Assembly: GCF_000768695.1 (NCBI RefSeq)
Contig: NZ_AVPL01000017.1
Coordinates: 1-64,000 of the forward strand
Direction of reading: 5' to 3'
DNA length: 64,000 nt
Source of the DNA: Knoellia aerolata DSM 18566
GTDB taxonomy: Bacteria > Actinomycetota > Actinomycetes > Actinomycetales > Dermatophilaceae
The notes beneath the pieces are model-generated. The model was not told the DNA's origin and searched no databases. It was given only the letters and a program-made list of their open reading frames with translations. Positions 15,876-24,631 of the stretch are shown here, piece after piece (within the stretch, counting starts at the first letter, position 1; each line of letters starts with the position of its first letter). Made by a program: the position numbers and the translations under genes.

Positions 15876-17811
15876 GACCGTGCGGCTCACGGTGGCCCAG
15901 GCCACGATCCGCTTCCTCGGCCAGCAGTGGTCCGAGCGCGACGGCGAGCGGCAACGCCTCTTCGCCGGCTGCCTCGGCATCTTCGGGCACGGGAACGTCG
16001 CCGGCATCGGCCAGGCGCTCCTCCAGGAGGAGCTGGCCGCCAGCGAGTCCGGCCGGGTTGCCGACCTGCCCTACGTCCTCGCGCGCAACGAGCAGGCGAT
16101 GGTGCACACCGCCGTCGGCTACGCCAAGCAGAAGGACCGGCTCCAGACGTGGGTGTGCACCGCCTCGGTCGGACCCGGCTCCACCAACATGCTCACCGGC
16201 GCGGCCCTCGCGACGATCAACCGGATCCCCGTCCTGCTCCTGCCCTCGGGCACCTTCGCGACGCGCGTCTCGGCCCCGGTGCTCCAGGAGCTCGAGGCAC
16301 CGTATGCCGGTGACGTCACCGTCAACGACGCCTTCCGTCCGCTGTCCCGCTTCTTCGACGAGGTCGTGCGGCCCGAGCAGCTCCCGTCGGCGCTGCTCTC
16401 GGCGATGCGCGTCCTCACCGACCCGGCCGAGACGGGTGCGGTGACGCTGTCGCTGCCGCAGGACGTCCAGGCGGAGGCCTTCGACTGGCCGGTCGAGCTC
16501 TTCGACGCGCGGGTCTGGCACGTGGCCCGCCCCGTGCCCGAGGCGTCGCGCATCGCCGCCGCCGCCGAGGTCATCCGCTCGGCCCGCCGACCGCTCGTCG
16601 TGGCCGGTGGTGGCGTGCACTACTCGGGAGCCGAGGACGCCCTGGCGGCATTCGCCGAGGCGACCGGCGTCCCGGTGGTCGAGACGCAGGCCGGCAAGGG
16701 ATCGTTGCTGCACGGCCACGACCGGCTGCTCGGGGCGATCGGCTCCACCGGCACCACCGCCGCCAACGCCGTCGCCGCCGAGGCCGACGTCGTCATCGGC
16801 ATCGGGACGCGCTGGGGGGACTTCACCACCGCCTCGCGGACGGCGTTCGCCCACGACGGGGTGCGCTTCGTCAACATCAACGTCGCCGGGTTCGACGCCG
16901 GGAAGCAGTCCGGTGTCGGGGTGGTCGCGGACGCCCGGGAGGCACTGACCGCCCTCACCGGGGCGCTGGCCGGATGGTCGGTCCCGCAGGACTACCGCGA
17001 TCACCAGGCCACGCTCTGGGGTGAGTGGGACGCGCAGGTCGACACGGCATACGACCCGCCGTCCTCGGTCACCGACCGGCTCGCCGACGGGCTGCTCACC
17101 CAGGCGAGCGTCATCGGCGCGGTCAACGACCTGAGCGACCCGCGCGACGTCGTCCTCTGCGCGGCCGGCTCCATGCCCGGCGACCTGCACAAGCTGTGGC
17201 GCGTGCGCGACCGGAAGGGCTACCACGTCGAGTACGGCTACTCCTGCATGGGCTACGAGGTGCCGGCCTCGATCGGGATCCGGCTCGCCGACCCGACACG
17301 CGACGTCTTCGCCATGGTCGGAGACGGCGGCTGGCTCATGATGCCGACCGAGCTCGTCACCGCGGTGCAGGAGCGCGTCAAGGTCATCGTCGTCCTCGTG
17401 CAGAACCACGGCTTCCACTCGATCGGCTCGCTCTCCGAGGGCCTCGGGTCGCAGCGGTTCGGCACGGCGTACCGGATGCGAGACGCCGCGTCCCACCGGC
17501 TCGAGGGTGACGTGCTGCCCGTCGACCTCGCCGCCAACGCGCGCAGCCTCGGTGCCCACGTCATCGAGGTCCACTCCCGGGACGAGCTCGCCGAGGCCAT
17601 CGCCGCGGCCAAGGCGTGGCCCTCCGACGGCGGTCCGGTCGTCATCCACGTCGAGACCGATCCGCGCGTCTTCGCCCCGGACAGTGCGAGCTGGTGGGAC
17701 GTGCCGGTCGCGCAGGAGAGCACCCTCTCCTCGACCCAGTCGGCTCACGCCGGTTACGTCGAGCACAAGCGAGACCAGCGCAGCCACGTGACCCCGGGGG
17801 AGCAGCCATGA
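15868..17811 (+). CDS. iolD: trihydroxycyclohexane-1,2-dione hydrolase
   Basis: This 647-aa thiamine diphosphate enzyme opens the inositol ring. It has the three-domain layout of the acetohydroxyacid-synthase family: an N-terminal Pyr domain with the catalytic-type Glu region (LARNEQAMVHTAVGYA), a central domain, and a C-terminal PP domain with the TPP motif beginning GDGGWLMMPTEL and ending near the QNHGFHS Asn. The ATG at 15868 gives the family start MSETVRLTVAQA. Overlap with iolG2 is 4 nt. Three copies of GTATGCCG or its complement fall in or close to it. Confidence 0.95.
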   Translation: MSETVRLTVAQATIRFLGQQWSERDGERQRLFAGCLGIFGHGNVAGIGQALLQEELAASESGRVADLPYVLARNEQAMVHTAVGYAKQKDRLQTWVCTASVGPGSTNMLTGAALATINRIPVLLLPSGTFATRVSAPVLQELEAPYAGDVTVNDAFRPLSRFFDEVVRPEQLPSALLSAMRVLTDPAETGAVTLSLPQDVQAEAFDWPVELFDARVWHVARPVPEASRIAAAAEVIRSARRPLVVAGGGVHYSGAEDALAAFAEATGVPVVETQAGKGSLLHGHDRLLGAIGSTGTTAANAVAAEADVVIGIGTRWGDFTTASRTAFAHDGVRFVNINVAGFDAGKQSGVGVVADAREALTALTGALAGWSVPQDYRDHQATLWGEWDAQVDTAYDPPSSVTDRLADGLLTQASVIGAVNDLSDPRDVVLCAAGSMPGDLHKLWRVRDRKGYHVEYGYSCMGYEVPASIGIRLADPTRDVFAMVGDGGWLMMPTELVTAVQERVKVIVVLVQNHGFHSIGSLSEGLGSQRFGTAYRMRDAASHRLEGDVLPVDLAANARSLGAHVIEVHSRDELAEAIAAAKAWPSDGGPVVIHVETDPRVFAPDSASWWDVPVAQESTLSSTQSAHAGYVEHKRDQRSHVTPGEQP

Positions 17812-18836
17812 CCGACGACCTCCGCATCGGCGTCATCGGCGTCGGCATCATGGGCGCCGACCACGCCGAACGGCTGGCCCGTCGCACCGCGCGTGCCCGG
17901 CTCGTCGCCGTCGCCGACCCCGACGAGGTCCGGGCCAAGGAGCTCGCCACCCGCTGGGACGGCGTGCGCTCGGGCGCCGACGCGCTGGAGCTCATCGCCG
18001 CGGACGACGTCGACGCGGTCGTCATCGCCTCACCGGGCTTCGTCCACGAGGAACAGGTCCTCGCCTGTCTCGCGGCGGGGAAGCCGGTGCTCTGCGAGAA
18101 GCCCCTGACCATGGACTCGGAGTCCTCGCTGCGGCTCGTCCGTGCCGAGCGGGAGGTCGGCCGCCGACTCGTGCAGGTGGGTTTCATGCGGCGCTTCGAC
18201 CCGGAGTACGCCCAGGTGCGGTCGGTCCTCGCCGGCGGCTCGCTCGGCCGGACGCTGCTGCTGCACAACGTGCACCGCAACGCCTCGGTCCCCAGCACCG
18301 ACTTCCGCTCGGAGATGATCGTGCGCGACAGCCTCGTCCACGAGGTCGACGTCGCGCGCTTCCTCTTCGGTGAGGAGGTCGTCGCGATCCAGGTGATGTC
18401 GCCCGCCCCCACGTCCCACGCGGCCGAGGGGGTCGTCGACCCGCAGGTCGCGATCTTCACGATGGCCGGTGGCGGACTCGTCACCAACGAGGTGTTCGTC
18501 AACAGCCAGGTCCGCTACGAGGTCAGGTGCGAGGCGGTCGCCGAGCGCGGCTCGCTCGTCATCGGCCGTCCGTCCACCGGGCTCTACTCCACCTCCGTCG
18601 CGGTCGGGGGTGGACGGTGGGGCGGCAGCGTCCCGGCGGACTACCGCACGAGGTTCGCGACGGCATACGACATCGAGGTGCAGGCCTGGGTCGACTCGGC
18701 ACTGGGCGGCGAGGCCGTCGGCGCGTCCACCTGGGACGGGTACGCCGCCACCGCCGTGTCCACCGCCGGCATGGCCTCGCTCGCCTCCGGTGAGCGCGTC
18801 GATGTCCACCTCGTCAGTCCAGATACGTTGTCCTAG
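17808..18836 (+). CDS. iolG: second inositol dehydrogenase (Gfo/Idh/MocA family)
   Basis: This 342-aa paralogue of iolG1 has the Rossmann start LRIGVIGVGIMGADHAERL, CEKPLTMDSE with the catalytic Lys, and HEVDVARFLFGEE. Of the two copies it looks closer to classical inositol 2-dehydrogenases (GFMRRFDPEYAQV). It ends the overlapping gene run; 28 nt then separate it from mmsA. Presence of two dehydrogenases suggests use of more than one inositol stereoisomer, which is inference. Confidence 0.9.
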   Translation: MTDDLRIGVIGVGIMGADHAERLARRTARARLVAVADPDEVRAKELATRWDGVRSGADALELIAADDVDAVVIASPGFVHEEQVLACLAAGKPVLCEKPLTMDSESSLRLVRAEREVGRRLVQVGFMRRFDPEYAQVRSVLAGGSLGRTLLLHNVHRNASVPSTDFRSEMIVRDSLVHEVDVARFLFGEEVVAIQVMSPAPTSHAAEGVVDPQVAIFTMAGGGLVTNEVFVNSQVRYEVRCEAVAERGSLVIGRPSTGLYSTSVAVGGGRWGGSVPADYRTRFATAYDIEVQAWVDSALGGEAVGASTWDGYAATAVSTAGMASLASGERVDVHLVSPDTLS

Positions 18837-18864
18837 AGTCACTTCCAGCACGAAGGAGCCTGCC

Positions 18865-20367
18865 GTGAGCACGCCCACCCGCATCACCCACCTGTTCGGT
18901 GGCCAGTCCTGGGACGGCACCGCCGCCCGCACCAGCCCGGTATTCAACCCCGCGACGGGTCAGCAGAGCGCCGACCTCGACCTCGCCTCCGCCGAGCTCG
19001 TCGGCGAGGCTGTCGCCGTCGCCAAGGAGGCCTGGGCCTCGGGCTGGGGGAGCTCCTCGCTCGCCAAGCGCACCCAGGTGCTCTTCCGCTTCCGCGAGCT
19101 GCTCAACGAGCGCAAGGAGGACATCGCCGCGCTCATCACCGCCGAGCACGGCAAGGTCCTCTCCGACGCCCTCGGTGAGGTGACCCGTGGCCTCGAGGTC
19201 GCCGAGTTCGCCTGCGGCATCCCCCACCTGCTCAAGGGCGGCTTCACCGAGAACGCGTCGACCAAGGTCGACGTCTACTCGATCCGCCAGTCGATCGGCG
19301 TCGTCGCGGTGATCTCGCCGTTCAACTTCCCGGCCATGGTGCCGCTGTGGTTCGTCCCCGTGGCGATCGCCTGCGGCAACGCGGTCATCCTCAAGCCGAG
19401 CGAGAAGGACCCCTCCGCCGCGGTCGCCGTCGCCGAGCTGTGGCGCGAGGCCGGGCTGCCCGACGGCGTGATGAACGTCGTCCACGGCGACAAGGAGGCC
19501 GTCGACGCGCTGCTCACCCACCCCGACGTCAAGGCCGTGTCGTTCGTCGGGTCCACGCCGATCGCCCGCTACGTCTACGAGACCGGCACGGCCCACGGCA
19601 AGCGCGTCCAGGCCCTGGGTGGCGCGAAGAACCACATGCTCGTGCTCCCCGACGCCGACCTCGACCTCGCCGCGGACGCCGCCGTCAACGCCGGCTTCGG
19701 CTCGGCGGGCGAGCGCTGCATGGCGATCTCCGCCCTGCTGGCGGTCGAGCCGATCGCCGACGAGCTCATCGAGAAGATCAAGGACCGGGTGGGCAAGCTC
19801 GTCACCGGCGACGGGACGCGGGGCACCGACATGGGGCCGCTCGTCACCTCGCAGCACCGCGACAAGGTGACGTCCTACCTCGACGCGGGTGTCGAGGCGG
19901 GCGCGGAGCTCGTCGTCGACGGGCGCGAGGCGGACTTCGACGCCGACGGTGACGGCTACTTCCTCGCGCCGACGCTCTTCGACAAGGTCTCACCCGAGAT
20001 GTCGATCTACCGGGACGAGATCTTCGGTCCGGTGCTGTCGGTGCTGCGGGTCCAGTCCTACGACGAGGGCCTCGCGCTCATCAACGCCAACCCCTACGGC
20101 AACGGCACGGCCATCTTCACCAACGACGGTGGTGCCGCGCGCCGCTTCCAGCACGAGGTCGAGGTGGGCATGGTCGGGATCAACGTGCCGATCCCCGTGC
20201 CGGTGTCGTACTACTCGTTCGGAGGCTGGAAGAACTCGCTCTTCGGCGACAGCCACGCCCACGGCATGGAGGGCGTGCACTTCTTCACCCGCGGCAAGGT
20301 CGTCACCTCGCGCTGGCTCGACCCCAGCCACGGCGGGATCGAGCTGGGGTTCCCGCAGAACACCTGA
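18865..20367 (+). CDS. mmsA: methylmalonate/malonate-semialdehyde dehydrogenase (CoA acylating)
   Basis: This 500-aa enzyme converts malonic semialdehyde, the last pathway intermediate, to acetyl-CoA, and can also act in valine breakdown. Key parts are VVAVISPFNFPAMVPLWFV near residue 146, the nucleophile Cys285 in GERCMAIS, and the C-terminal FFTRGKVVTSRW typical of MmsA/IolA. A GTG start at 18865 is chosen because GAAGGAG (18852-18858) sits 6 nt upstream. It is the only gene of the operon not overlapping its neighbour, so it may also be expressed separately. Confidence 0.95.
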   Translation: MSTPTRITHLFGGQSWDGTAARTSPVFNPATGQQSADLDLASAELVGEAVAVAKEAWASGWGSSSLAKRTQVLFRFRELLNERKEDIAALITAEHGKVLSDALGEVTRGLEVAEFACGIPHLLKGGFTENASTKVDVYSIRQSIGVVAVISPFNFPAMVPLWFVPVAIACGNAVILKPSEKDPSAAVAVAELWREAGLPDGVMNVVHGDKEAVDALLTHPDVKAVSFVGSTPIARYVYETGTAHGKRVQALGGAKNHMLVLPDADLDLAADAAVNAGFGSAGERCMAISALLAVEPIADELIEKIKDRVGKLVTGDGTRGTDMGPLVTSQHRDKVTSYLDAGVEAGAELVVDGREADFDADGDGYFLAPTLFDKVSPEMSIYRDEIFGPVLSVLRVQSYDEGLALINANPYGNGTAIFTNDGGAARRFQHEVEVGMVGINVPIPVPVSYYSFGGWKNSLFGDSHAHGMEGVHFFTRGKVVTSRWLDPSHGGIELGFPQNT

Positions 20368-20376
20368 CCGGGCGGC

Positions 20377-20394
20377 CCGCGCCGGCTGGCGCGG
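20377..20394 (+). terminator. short hairpin after mmsA
   Basis: Perfect 7-bp stem CCGCGCC/GGCGCGG with a GGCT loop, 9 nt past the mmsA stop; no T tract. Likely end of the inositol operon. Confidence 0.5.
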
Positions 20395-20457
20395 ACGGCA
20401 TACGGCGGGTGCGGACCCCCAACCTTCGCCCATGGGGAGCACAGGCTGGGGGCTCGG

Positions 20458-20961
20458 TCACCAGCCTCGGGTGCCGGGTCCGCCCTTGAACGGGCCGACG
20501 ACGCGGCTCGTGACCCACCCGCCGTAGAAGCCGCCCTCCTGGGCGAGCACGACCTCACCGTCGACCGTGCACTCGTCCACCTCGCCGGGCATGACCGCGA
20601 CGTGGTCGACGAGCGCCTCGAAGCCGGGTGTCGGGCGTGGGTACGTCCAGCCCGCGCGAGCCGCGGTGACGGGACCGGCGACGACGTCGAAGTAGGCCGC
20701 GACGCCCTTGAACTCGCACCAGCTCGACCCGGCGACCGGCCGCAGGGCTCCGGCGGCGAAGTCCGCGACCGGCACGTAGTAGGTCGGCGGGTGGCTCGTC
20801 TCGAGGACGCGCAGGGCCCGGGTCGAGCGGGCGACGACCTCGCCGCCCAGCCGGACCTCGACGGTCTCCCCGGTCGCCTCGACGCGAGGCGGTCGGGGGT
20901 AGTCCCAGACCGACTCCTGACCGGGGCCGGGCACGTCGGGGACGGGCCGCAGGGAGCTCAT
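20458..20961 (-). CDS. DUF427 domain protein
   Basis: This 167-aa protein has the DUF427 beta-rich fold: ARSTRALRVLETSHPPTYY near residue 43, then SSWCEFKGVAAYFDV and WTYPRPTPGF, and near the C-terminus YGGWVTSRVVGPFKGG. These segments are strongly conserved in the family, whose biochemical role is unknown. Its start overlaps the stop of the upstream hypothetical gene by 4 nt (ATGA), making a two-gene unit convergent with the inositol operon. Confidence 0.88.
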   Translation of the reverse strand: MSSLRPVPDVPGPGQESVWDYPRPPRVEATGETVEVRLGGEVVARSTRALRVLETSHPPTYYVPVADFAAGALRPVAGSSWCEFKGVAAYFDVVAGPVTAARAGWTYPRPTPGFEALVDHVAVMPGEVDECTVDGEVVLAQEGGFYGGWVTSRVVGPFKGGPGTRGW

Positions 20962-21344
20962 GGGGCGTCGGTGGCCGCGACGAGGGCGTCACGCAGGGCC
21001 GCGTCGAACGCCTCGACCGAGCCATCGAGGGCCGCGAGGTCGGCTCGGTCCAGCAGCACGTGGTGCCCGCCGATCGGCGTGGCTGCGAGCACGACGGGAA
21101 GCCCGACGTCCGACCACGCGGTGCGTTCGGCAGCGGTCACCTCGTTGCGGTGCACGAGGCGCACCGGGACGGGCAGCCGCGAGACCATGGCGTCCCACCG
21201 GGACTTGCGACGCACCAGCGAGTGGGTGACGTCGCACAATGCGCACTCGACGCGGCCGAGCAGGTGACCGACGACGTAGGACACCTCGCCGCGCACGCCG
21301 CCGTCCGCGTCATAGACGCCGAGGACCTCGACGATGTCAGCCAT
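20958..21344 (-). CDS. conserved hypothetical protein with CALC motif
   Basis: This 128-aa soluble protein begins MADIVEVLGVYDADGG, continues with YVVGHLLGRVECALCDVTHS, and shows a Cys pair (CALC) plus two His near the middle that could bind a metal. It resembles short actinobacterial hypothetical proteins but I cannot name a family. It is translationally coupled to the DUF427 gene and starts 10 nt after the mnhG stop, so it may be transcribed from the antiporter operon. Confidence 0.65.
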   Translation of the reverse strand: MADIVEVLGVYDADGGVRGEVSYVVGHLLGRVECALCDVTHSLVRRKSRWDAMVSRLPVPVRLVHRNEVTAAERTAWSDVGLPVVLAATPIGGHHVLLDRADLAALDGSVEAFDAALRDALVAATDAP

Positions 21345-21353
21345 GCGGGCAGG

Positions 21354-21737
21354 CTAGCCGTGGTCCCTGTGGGTCGTCGTCGGGCCGTCCGCCGCCGGGT
21401 CGGACCTCGTCTCGGCGTCGTGCTCGAGGAGGTCGTCGCGGGACAGTCGCGCGCGGTCGATGTGGCCTGCCCGCAGGGCCGCCCGGCCGAGCATGTGCGC
21501 CGACACCGGAGCGGTGACGAGCTGGAAGACGGCCGCGAGGGCGATGACGGCGAGGACGCTGCGGTCCTCCACGCGCAGGGCCAGGCCGAGCAGGATGAGC
21601 AGGACGCCGAGGGTCTGCGGCTTGGTCGCCGCGTGCATCCGGGTGAGCACGTCGGGGAAGCGCACCAGGCCGATGCCGGCGATGAGGGCGAGCAGCGAAC
21701 CGAGGATGAGGCAGGCCCCGGCGAGGACGTCGATCAT
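21354..21737 (-). CDS. mnhG: Na+/H+ antiporter subunit G
   Basis: This 127-aa membrane subunit of the multi-subunit Mrp/Mnh antiporter has three hydrophobic helices and the conserved segment GLVRFPDVLTRMHAATKPQTLG of MnhG/PhaG. An acidic, Asp-rich tail follows helix three. It is the last gene of the leftward mrp operon and overlaps mnhF by 4 nt. Confidence 0.94.
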   Translation of the reverse strand: MIDVLAGACLILGSLLALIAGIGLVRFPDVLTRMHAATKPQTLGVLLILLGLALRVEDRSVLAVIALAAVFQLVTAPVSAHMLGRAALRAGHIDRARLSRDDLLEHDAETRSDPAADGPTTTHRDHG

Positions 21738-22027
21738 GCGTGGTCACCGTCCTCGAGGTGCGGGCTGCCGTCGCCGTCGCGGGCGGCGAACCGGGCGATG
21801 CTCACCGACCCGAGGAAGCCCACGAGCGACAGGGCGAGCAGCACCGAGACGGTGGTCGAGTAGCGCCCGACGGCGGCGTGCACCCCGACCGCGCCGACGA
21901 TGGCCGCGACGAAGACGTCGGTGGCGACGGTCCGGTCGAGCATCGAGGGCCCCCGGACGACGCGGATGAGGCAGAGGGCCCCGCTGACGGCGAGCAGGGC
22001 GGCACAGATGATCCCGACGACGGTCAT
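21734..22027 (-). CDS. mnhF: Na+/H+ antiporter subunit F
   Basis: This 97-aa subunit has three helices and the family motif RVVRGPSMLDRTVATDV near residue 22. The ATG at 22027 overlaps the mnhE stop; the longer open frame upstream lies within mnhE. Part of the Mrp complex that exchanges cytoplasmic Na+ for protons. Confidence 0.93.
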   Translation of the reverse strand: MTVVGIICAALLAVSGALCLIRVVRGPSMLDRTVATDVFVAAIVGAVGVHAAVGRYSTTVSVLLALSLVGFLGSVSIARFAARDGDGSPHLEDGDHA

Positions 22028-22548
22028 GCCCGCACTCCGCTGCACACGGCGTCGCGCTCGACGCGGGGGGCGAACGCCCTGACGACCCGCCGCTCCTGCT
22101 CGAGGACGGACAGGCGGAACGCCTCGATGTCGTCGTCGGTCGCGGCCGACATGACGTGCAGGTAGATGGCGCCCTCCTCGGAGTCGAGCTCGACGAGCAG
22201 GGACCCCGGGACGAGGCAGACGAGCTCGGACGTGATGGTCATGAGCAGCTCCGAGCGGCTGCGCAGGTCGATCCGCAGCAGGGCGCTGGGTGGCGGGCCG
22301 CTGGGGCGCAGCGCGAACCAGGACACCTCGATGCTCGCCCGGACGAGGTCCCACAGGAATCGCACCGTGAGGACGAGCGTCGGCCACGGACGCACGACCC
22401 ACGTCCACGGCGCCTTGGGGAACGGGAAGACGGTGACGACGAGCACGGCGGCGAGGACGCCACCCACGACGATGGTCGGCGTCACGGCACCCCAGAGCAG
22501 CACCCAGATGACGGTCAGCACGACGATCATCGGCCAGGACCCGCTCAT
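22024..22548 (-). CDS. mnhE: Na+/H+ antiporter subunit E
   Basis: This 174-aa subunit has two N-terminal hydrophobic segments followed by a cytoplasmic part containing ITSELVCLVPGSLLVEL, the best conserved stretch of MnhE. The ATG at 22548 gives a 4-nt overlap with mnhD. The far longer open frame on this strand is a GC-rich artefact. Confidence 0.93.
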   Translation of the reverse strand: MSGSWPMIVVLTVIWVLLWGAVTPTIVVGGVLAAVLVVTVFPFPKAPWTWVVRPWPTLVLTVRFLWDLVRASIEVSWFALRPSGPPPSALLRIDLRSRSELLMTITSELVCLVPGSLLVELDSEEGAIYLHVMSAATDDDIEAFRLSVLEQERRVVRAFAPRVERDAVCSGVRA

Positions 22549-24140
22549 GGCCGGTCCCCGAGGACGGCCTCGATGTACGGCGTGCGCTGGAGGAGCTCGG
22601 CGCCGGCCCGGTCGGTGATCTCGAAGAGCGGTCCGGCGAAGACGGTGAGCGCGACGCTGAAGGCGACGAGCAGGACGGTCGGCAGGCCCATCGCGAGTGG
22701 GATCCGCTGCGTGGTCGCGACCTTCTCCCACATGGTCATGACCTGGGTCCCGGTGGAGACCTGCTGGTGCCCGTGCAGCGGTCCGTGCGACCACTCGTCG
22801 TCGTCGTCGTGCTCGGCGTCGGGGTCGACCGGCTGCCAGAACGCACGGTTCCACACCTTGGCGATCGCATAGAGGGTGAGCAGGCTCGTGAGGATCGAGG
22901 CGGCCACCGCGGTGATCGCCAGCCAGTCGCCGGCCGCGATGCCGGCCTGCCCGAGGGCGACCTTCCCGAGGAAGCCGGAGAACGGCGGTATGCCGGCGAG
23001 GTTCATCGCGGGCACGAAGAACAGCACCGACAGCACCGGAGCGGAGCGGGCCAGGCCGCCGAGACGGCTGAGGTTCGTCGTGCCGGTGCGGTACTCGATG
23101 AGCCCGGCGATGAGGAACAGGACGGTCTGCACGGTGATGTGGTGGGCGATGTAGAAGATGGCGCCCGAGAGCCCGAGCTGCGTGGCGTAGGCGATGCCGA
23201 ACAGCATGAACCCGATGTGGCTGACGAGCGTGAAGGACAGGATGCGTTTGACGTCGGACTGTGCGACCGCGCCGAGGATCCCGATGACCATCGTGAGGAT
23301 CGAGGCCCACAGGAGCAGGCCGCGCAGGTTGTCGCCGGGGAAGAGCAGCGTCTGGGTCCGCACGATCGCGTAGATGCCGACCTTGGTGAGGAGACCGGCG
23401 AAGACGGCGGTCACGGGTGCCGGCGCCGTCGGGTACGAGTCGGGCAGCCAGGCCGACAGCGGGAACACCGCCGCCTTGATGCAGAACGTCGTGAGCAGCA
23501 GCAGCTGCAGCATCTGGGCCACGCCGGGGGGCAGGTCGCCGACGCGGACGGCGAGCTCGGCGAAGTTCACCGTGCCGGTCGCGGCGTAGACGCAGGCGAG
23601 GGCGATGAGGAAGATCGTCGACGAGATGAGGCTGACGATGACGTAGATCGTGCCCGCCCGGATGCGGGCCTCGGTGCCGCCGAGGGTGATGAGCACGTAG
23701 CTCGCGGCGAGCAGGACCTCGAACCCGACGAAGAGGTTGAACAGGTCGGCCGAGAGGAACGCGTTGGACACCCCGGCGCTGAGGACGAGGAAGGTCGGGT
23801 GGAAGACCGACAGCGGGGTCTCGCGGCCGTACTCGACGATGCCCTGGCCGAACGAGTACAGCAGGACGCAGAGGGTGACGAAGGTCGACACGAGCAGCAT
23901 GAGCGCCGAGAGCCGGTCGGCGACGAGCGAGATGCCGATGTCGGGCCCCCAGCCGCCGATCGAGACCGACTGCGGGCCGTAGCGGTCGGCGCGCACGAGC
24001 AGGGTCGCTGCGGTGACCACGACGGTGCCGAGCACGAGGACGGAGATGAGGCGCTGCGCCGAGGCCGAGCGGCCGAAGACGAGGCAGAGCCCGGCGCCGA
24101 GCAGCGGCAACAGCACCGGGAGGACGACGATCTGGGTCAC
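22545..24140 (-). CDS. mnhD: Na+/H+ antiporter subunit D
   Basis: This 531-aa polytopic subunit is homologous to complex I NuoN/NuoM. Visible signatures are CIKAAVFPLSAWLPDSYPTAPAPVTA, with a transmembrane Lys and the conserved Pro-rich turn, LVSHIGFMLFG, and NLAGIPPFSGFLGKVAL. Many helices span the length. The start is GTG at 24140, overlapping the mnhC stop as GTGA; homology begins at that point (VTQIVVLPVLLPLL). An acidic Asp/Glu run sits near residue 445. Confidence 0.94.
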   Translation of the reverse strand: MTQIVVLPVLLPLLGAGLCLVFGRSASAQRLISVLVLGTVVVTAATLLVRADRYGPQSVSIGGWGPDIGISLVADRLSALMLLVSTFVTLCVLLYSFGQGIVEYGRETPLSVFHPTFLVLSAGVSNAFLSADLFNLFVGFEVLLAASYVLITLGGTEARIRAGTIYVIVSLISSTIFLIALACVYAATGTVNFAELAVRVGDLPPGVAQMLQLLLLTTFCIKAAVFPLSAWLPDSYPTAPAPVTAVFAGLLTKVGIYAIVRTQTLLFPGDNLRGLLLWASILTMVIGILGAVAQSDVKRILSFTLVSHIGFMLFGIAYATQLGLSGAIFYIAHHITVQTVLFLIAGLIEYRTGTTNLSRLGGLARSAPVLSVLFFVPAMNLAGIPPFSGFLGKVALGQAGIAAGDWLAITAVAASILTSLLTLYAIAKVWNRAFWQPVDPDAEHDDDDEWSHGPLHGHQQVSTGTQVMTMWEKVATTQRIPLAMGLPTVLLVAFSVALTVFAGPLFEITDRAGAELLQRTPYIEAVLGDRP

Positions 24141-24631
24141 GCCTCCCCCCTCTCGGCGGCGATTCGGTCGGCCGCGTCCGTCCCGGTGTTGTCGCCGGAC
24201 GCGGACTGCTCGTCCTCGCCCTCCTCGTCGGGCATGCCCGCGGTGACGTCGTCGAAGGAGGCGGAGGGGCGGTCGAGGTCGGCGCGGCGGATCACGAGGT
24301 CGTCCTCGACGTCGTCCTGCACGTCGTCGTGCCCGGTGAGCTGCCACGCCCGGTAGGCCAGCGCGAGGCCGAACGCGGTGACGCCGAGGGTGATGACGAT
24401 GGCCGTGAGCACCATCGCCTGCGGCAGGGGGTCGGTCATCGGCTCGTCGCCCGTGCCGATGATCGGAGCACGTCCGGCGGGGCCGGACGCGACGAGGAAG
24501 ACGAGGTTGACGCCGTTGCCGAGCATGACGAAGCCCACGAGGATGCGGGTGAGGCTCCGCTCGAGGACGAGGGTCGTTCCGCACGCGACGAGGACGACGA
24601 TCGCGACGACGAGCACGACGTTGGTGCTCAT
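24137..24631 (-). CDS. mnhC: Na+/H+ antiporter subunit C
   Basis: This 164-aa subunit is homologous to NuoK. Three helices lie in the first 105 residues, with the family segment LVGFVMLGNGVNLVFLVASG and PLPQAMVLTAIVITLGVTAFG. The last 60 residues form an unusual acidic, Asp/Glu-rich tail (DDVQDDVEDDL) not required in the family and probably cytoplasmic. It overlaps mnhA and mnhD by 4 nt. Confidence 0.93.
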   Translation of the reverse strand: MSTNVVLVVAIVVLVACGTTLVLERSLTRILVGFVMLGNGVNLVFLVASGPAGRAPIIGTGDEPMTDPLPQAMVLTAIVITLGVTAFGLALAYRAWQLTGHDDVQDDVEDDLVIRRADLDRPSASFDDVTAGMPDEEGEDEQSASGDNTGTDAADRIAAERGEA

